Of a DNA stretch of 64,000 nucleotides, positions 63,258 to 64,000 are shown one piece after another. The stretch is from Symbiodinium natans (Eukaryota; Sar; Dinophyceae; Suessiales; Symbiodiniaceae). The stretch covers positions 423,501 through 487,500 of the forward strand of contig CAJNDS010002187.1 in assembly GCA_905221605.1 (NCBI GenBank), read 5' to 3'. Both the position numbers and the translations under genes were made by a program. The first letter of the stretch is position 1. Every line of letters begins with the position of its first letter. Below the pieces are notes generated by a model. That model was not told where the DNA came from and made no database searches. It saw nothing but the letters and a program-made list of their open reading frames with translations.

Positions 63258-64000
63258 CCAAGAGGATATGAACAAATATTATGTTTGTGAAGGTTCTAAG
63301 TTCTAAGGGGAGTATAGTTGCTGGGTAGGTAAAACCCCAACTCTAGCGGTACTTAAAAGCCCCACAAAGTCATCTAAGTAGGCTACAAGGTACCCATATG
63401 AACCTCCAAGTAGGGAAATTGGGGAGCAGGGGGGAGGAGGCGCGCGGAACCGAATAATTGTGTGGGTCCAGGGCTTTTGGGAGTGCCTGAGCTTCGTGCC
63501 TAGGACCCAGAGCAGGCCCCCTCTTTTCTTTTTTTCACGGGTTTAGGTTCCCTTATGAGCCCCTTTAAACCAAAAAGGGGGGCTCTGTTTATTCCTAGGC
63601 TACTCTCCCTAAACCCTGATGCCCTAAGCCTCAAACCCTTAAGCTCCTGAACCCCCACCCCAAACCCTGCCCCCAAGCCCTACTTGCAGGTTCATGGTAC
63701 TTATTAGCCAATTATAATAACTGCACTTATGACCATATTAGGGCATTTAAGGGTTTAGGGTTTAGGGTTTAGGGTTTCGGGTCTAGGGTTTAGGGAAGTA
63801 CCATGAACCTCCACGTAATGCCCTAAACCCTAGACTCGAGCTTGTGGTGAGGGGCTCCGGACGGCAGGGTTTAGGGTTTAGGGTTTAGGGTTTAGGGTTT
63901 AGGGTATAGGGTTTACAGGTATCAGATCTAATGTGGGTTTTGGGAATCAGTCAGGGCCTGGGGTGTTAGGGGTTTAGGATTTCAGGGTTCAAGGTTTATG
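63258..64000. other. Repeat-rich flank, no gene seen
   Basis: Unique DNA then TTTAGGG arrays (63740-63795, 63865-63912). 63536-63605 resembles 29585-29645 (AAAAGGGG...TTTATTCCT), a dispersed repeat. Confidence 0.6.

Overview
This window looks like nuclear DNA of a dinoflagellate, most likely a Symbiodiniaceae-type or related alga. Three things suggest it: (i) a background saturated from end to end with TTTAGGG/CCCTAAA, the Arabidopsis-type telomere repeat, and variants such as CCCCTAAA, CCCCAAAA and CCCTAGA; (ii) GC-rich exons of about 30-90 bp whose reading frames join only if many introns start with GC (GC-AG introns); (iii) a Copia retrotransposon, a MULE transposase and basic proteins in the style of dinoflagellate proteins. 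No prokaryotic signals, rRNA genes, tRNA genes or spliced-leader motif were recognised. The species call is inference.

Layout. From 1 to 17 kb the DNA is mostly degenerate telomere-like repeat, but short plus-strand exons inside it join in frame into the end of a calcium-dependent protein kinase (CDPK): end of the kinase C-lobe (7147-8318), autoinhibitory junction (9167-9973), and EF-hands 1 to 3 (12518-17088). An EF-hand-4-like exon lies far away at 46381-46437. From 18 to 32 kb there are isolated exon-like pieces of unrecognised genes, hairpin (MITE-like) elements and repeat arrays. A miniature LTR element (TRIM candidate) lies at 15464-16013.

From 34.6 to 42.4 kb a denser genic segment holds a MULE-type transposase with a SWIM zinc finger (two coding blocks, joined in frame if a 118-bp segment made of two 59-bp copies is spliced out), a SAP-domain exon, repeated Pro-Lys-Thr-Lys modules, a divergent histone-H3-fold protein (about 40194-40918), and directly behind it a satellite of about 115 bp in 13 copies.

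From 42 to 51 kb the repeat-rich DNA returns. A single-exon gene at 51511-53337 encodes a 608-residue protein with a ubiquitin-like region and a Cys-rich tail. A complete but damaged Ty1/Copia element on the minus strand (54341-63252) ends the window. It has 251-bp LTRs differing at one base, a 5-bp target duplication, and gag, protease, integrase, RT and RNase H. Between protease and integrase it carries a methyltransferase-like segment and a 2-oxoglutarate/Fe(II)-dioxygenase-like segment.

Most attractive observations: the CDPK dissected into tiny exons among telomere-like repeats; the H3-fold protein with a long loop 1 next to its own satellite; the retroelement with two DNA-modification-like domains; an intron that is exactly a tandem duplication; and a dispersed hairpin family with TTGGGATG ends. 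All domain calls come from reading motifs by eye; none was tested by database search.
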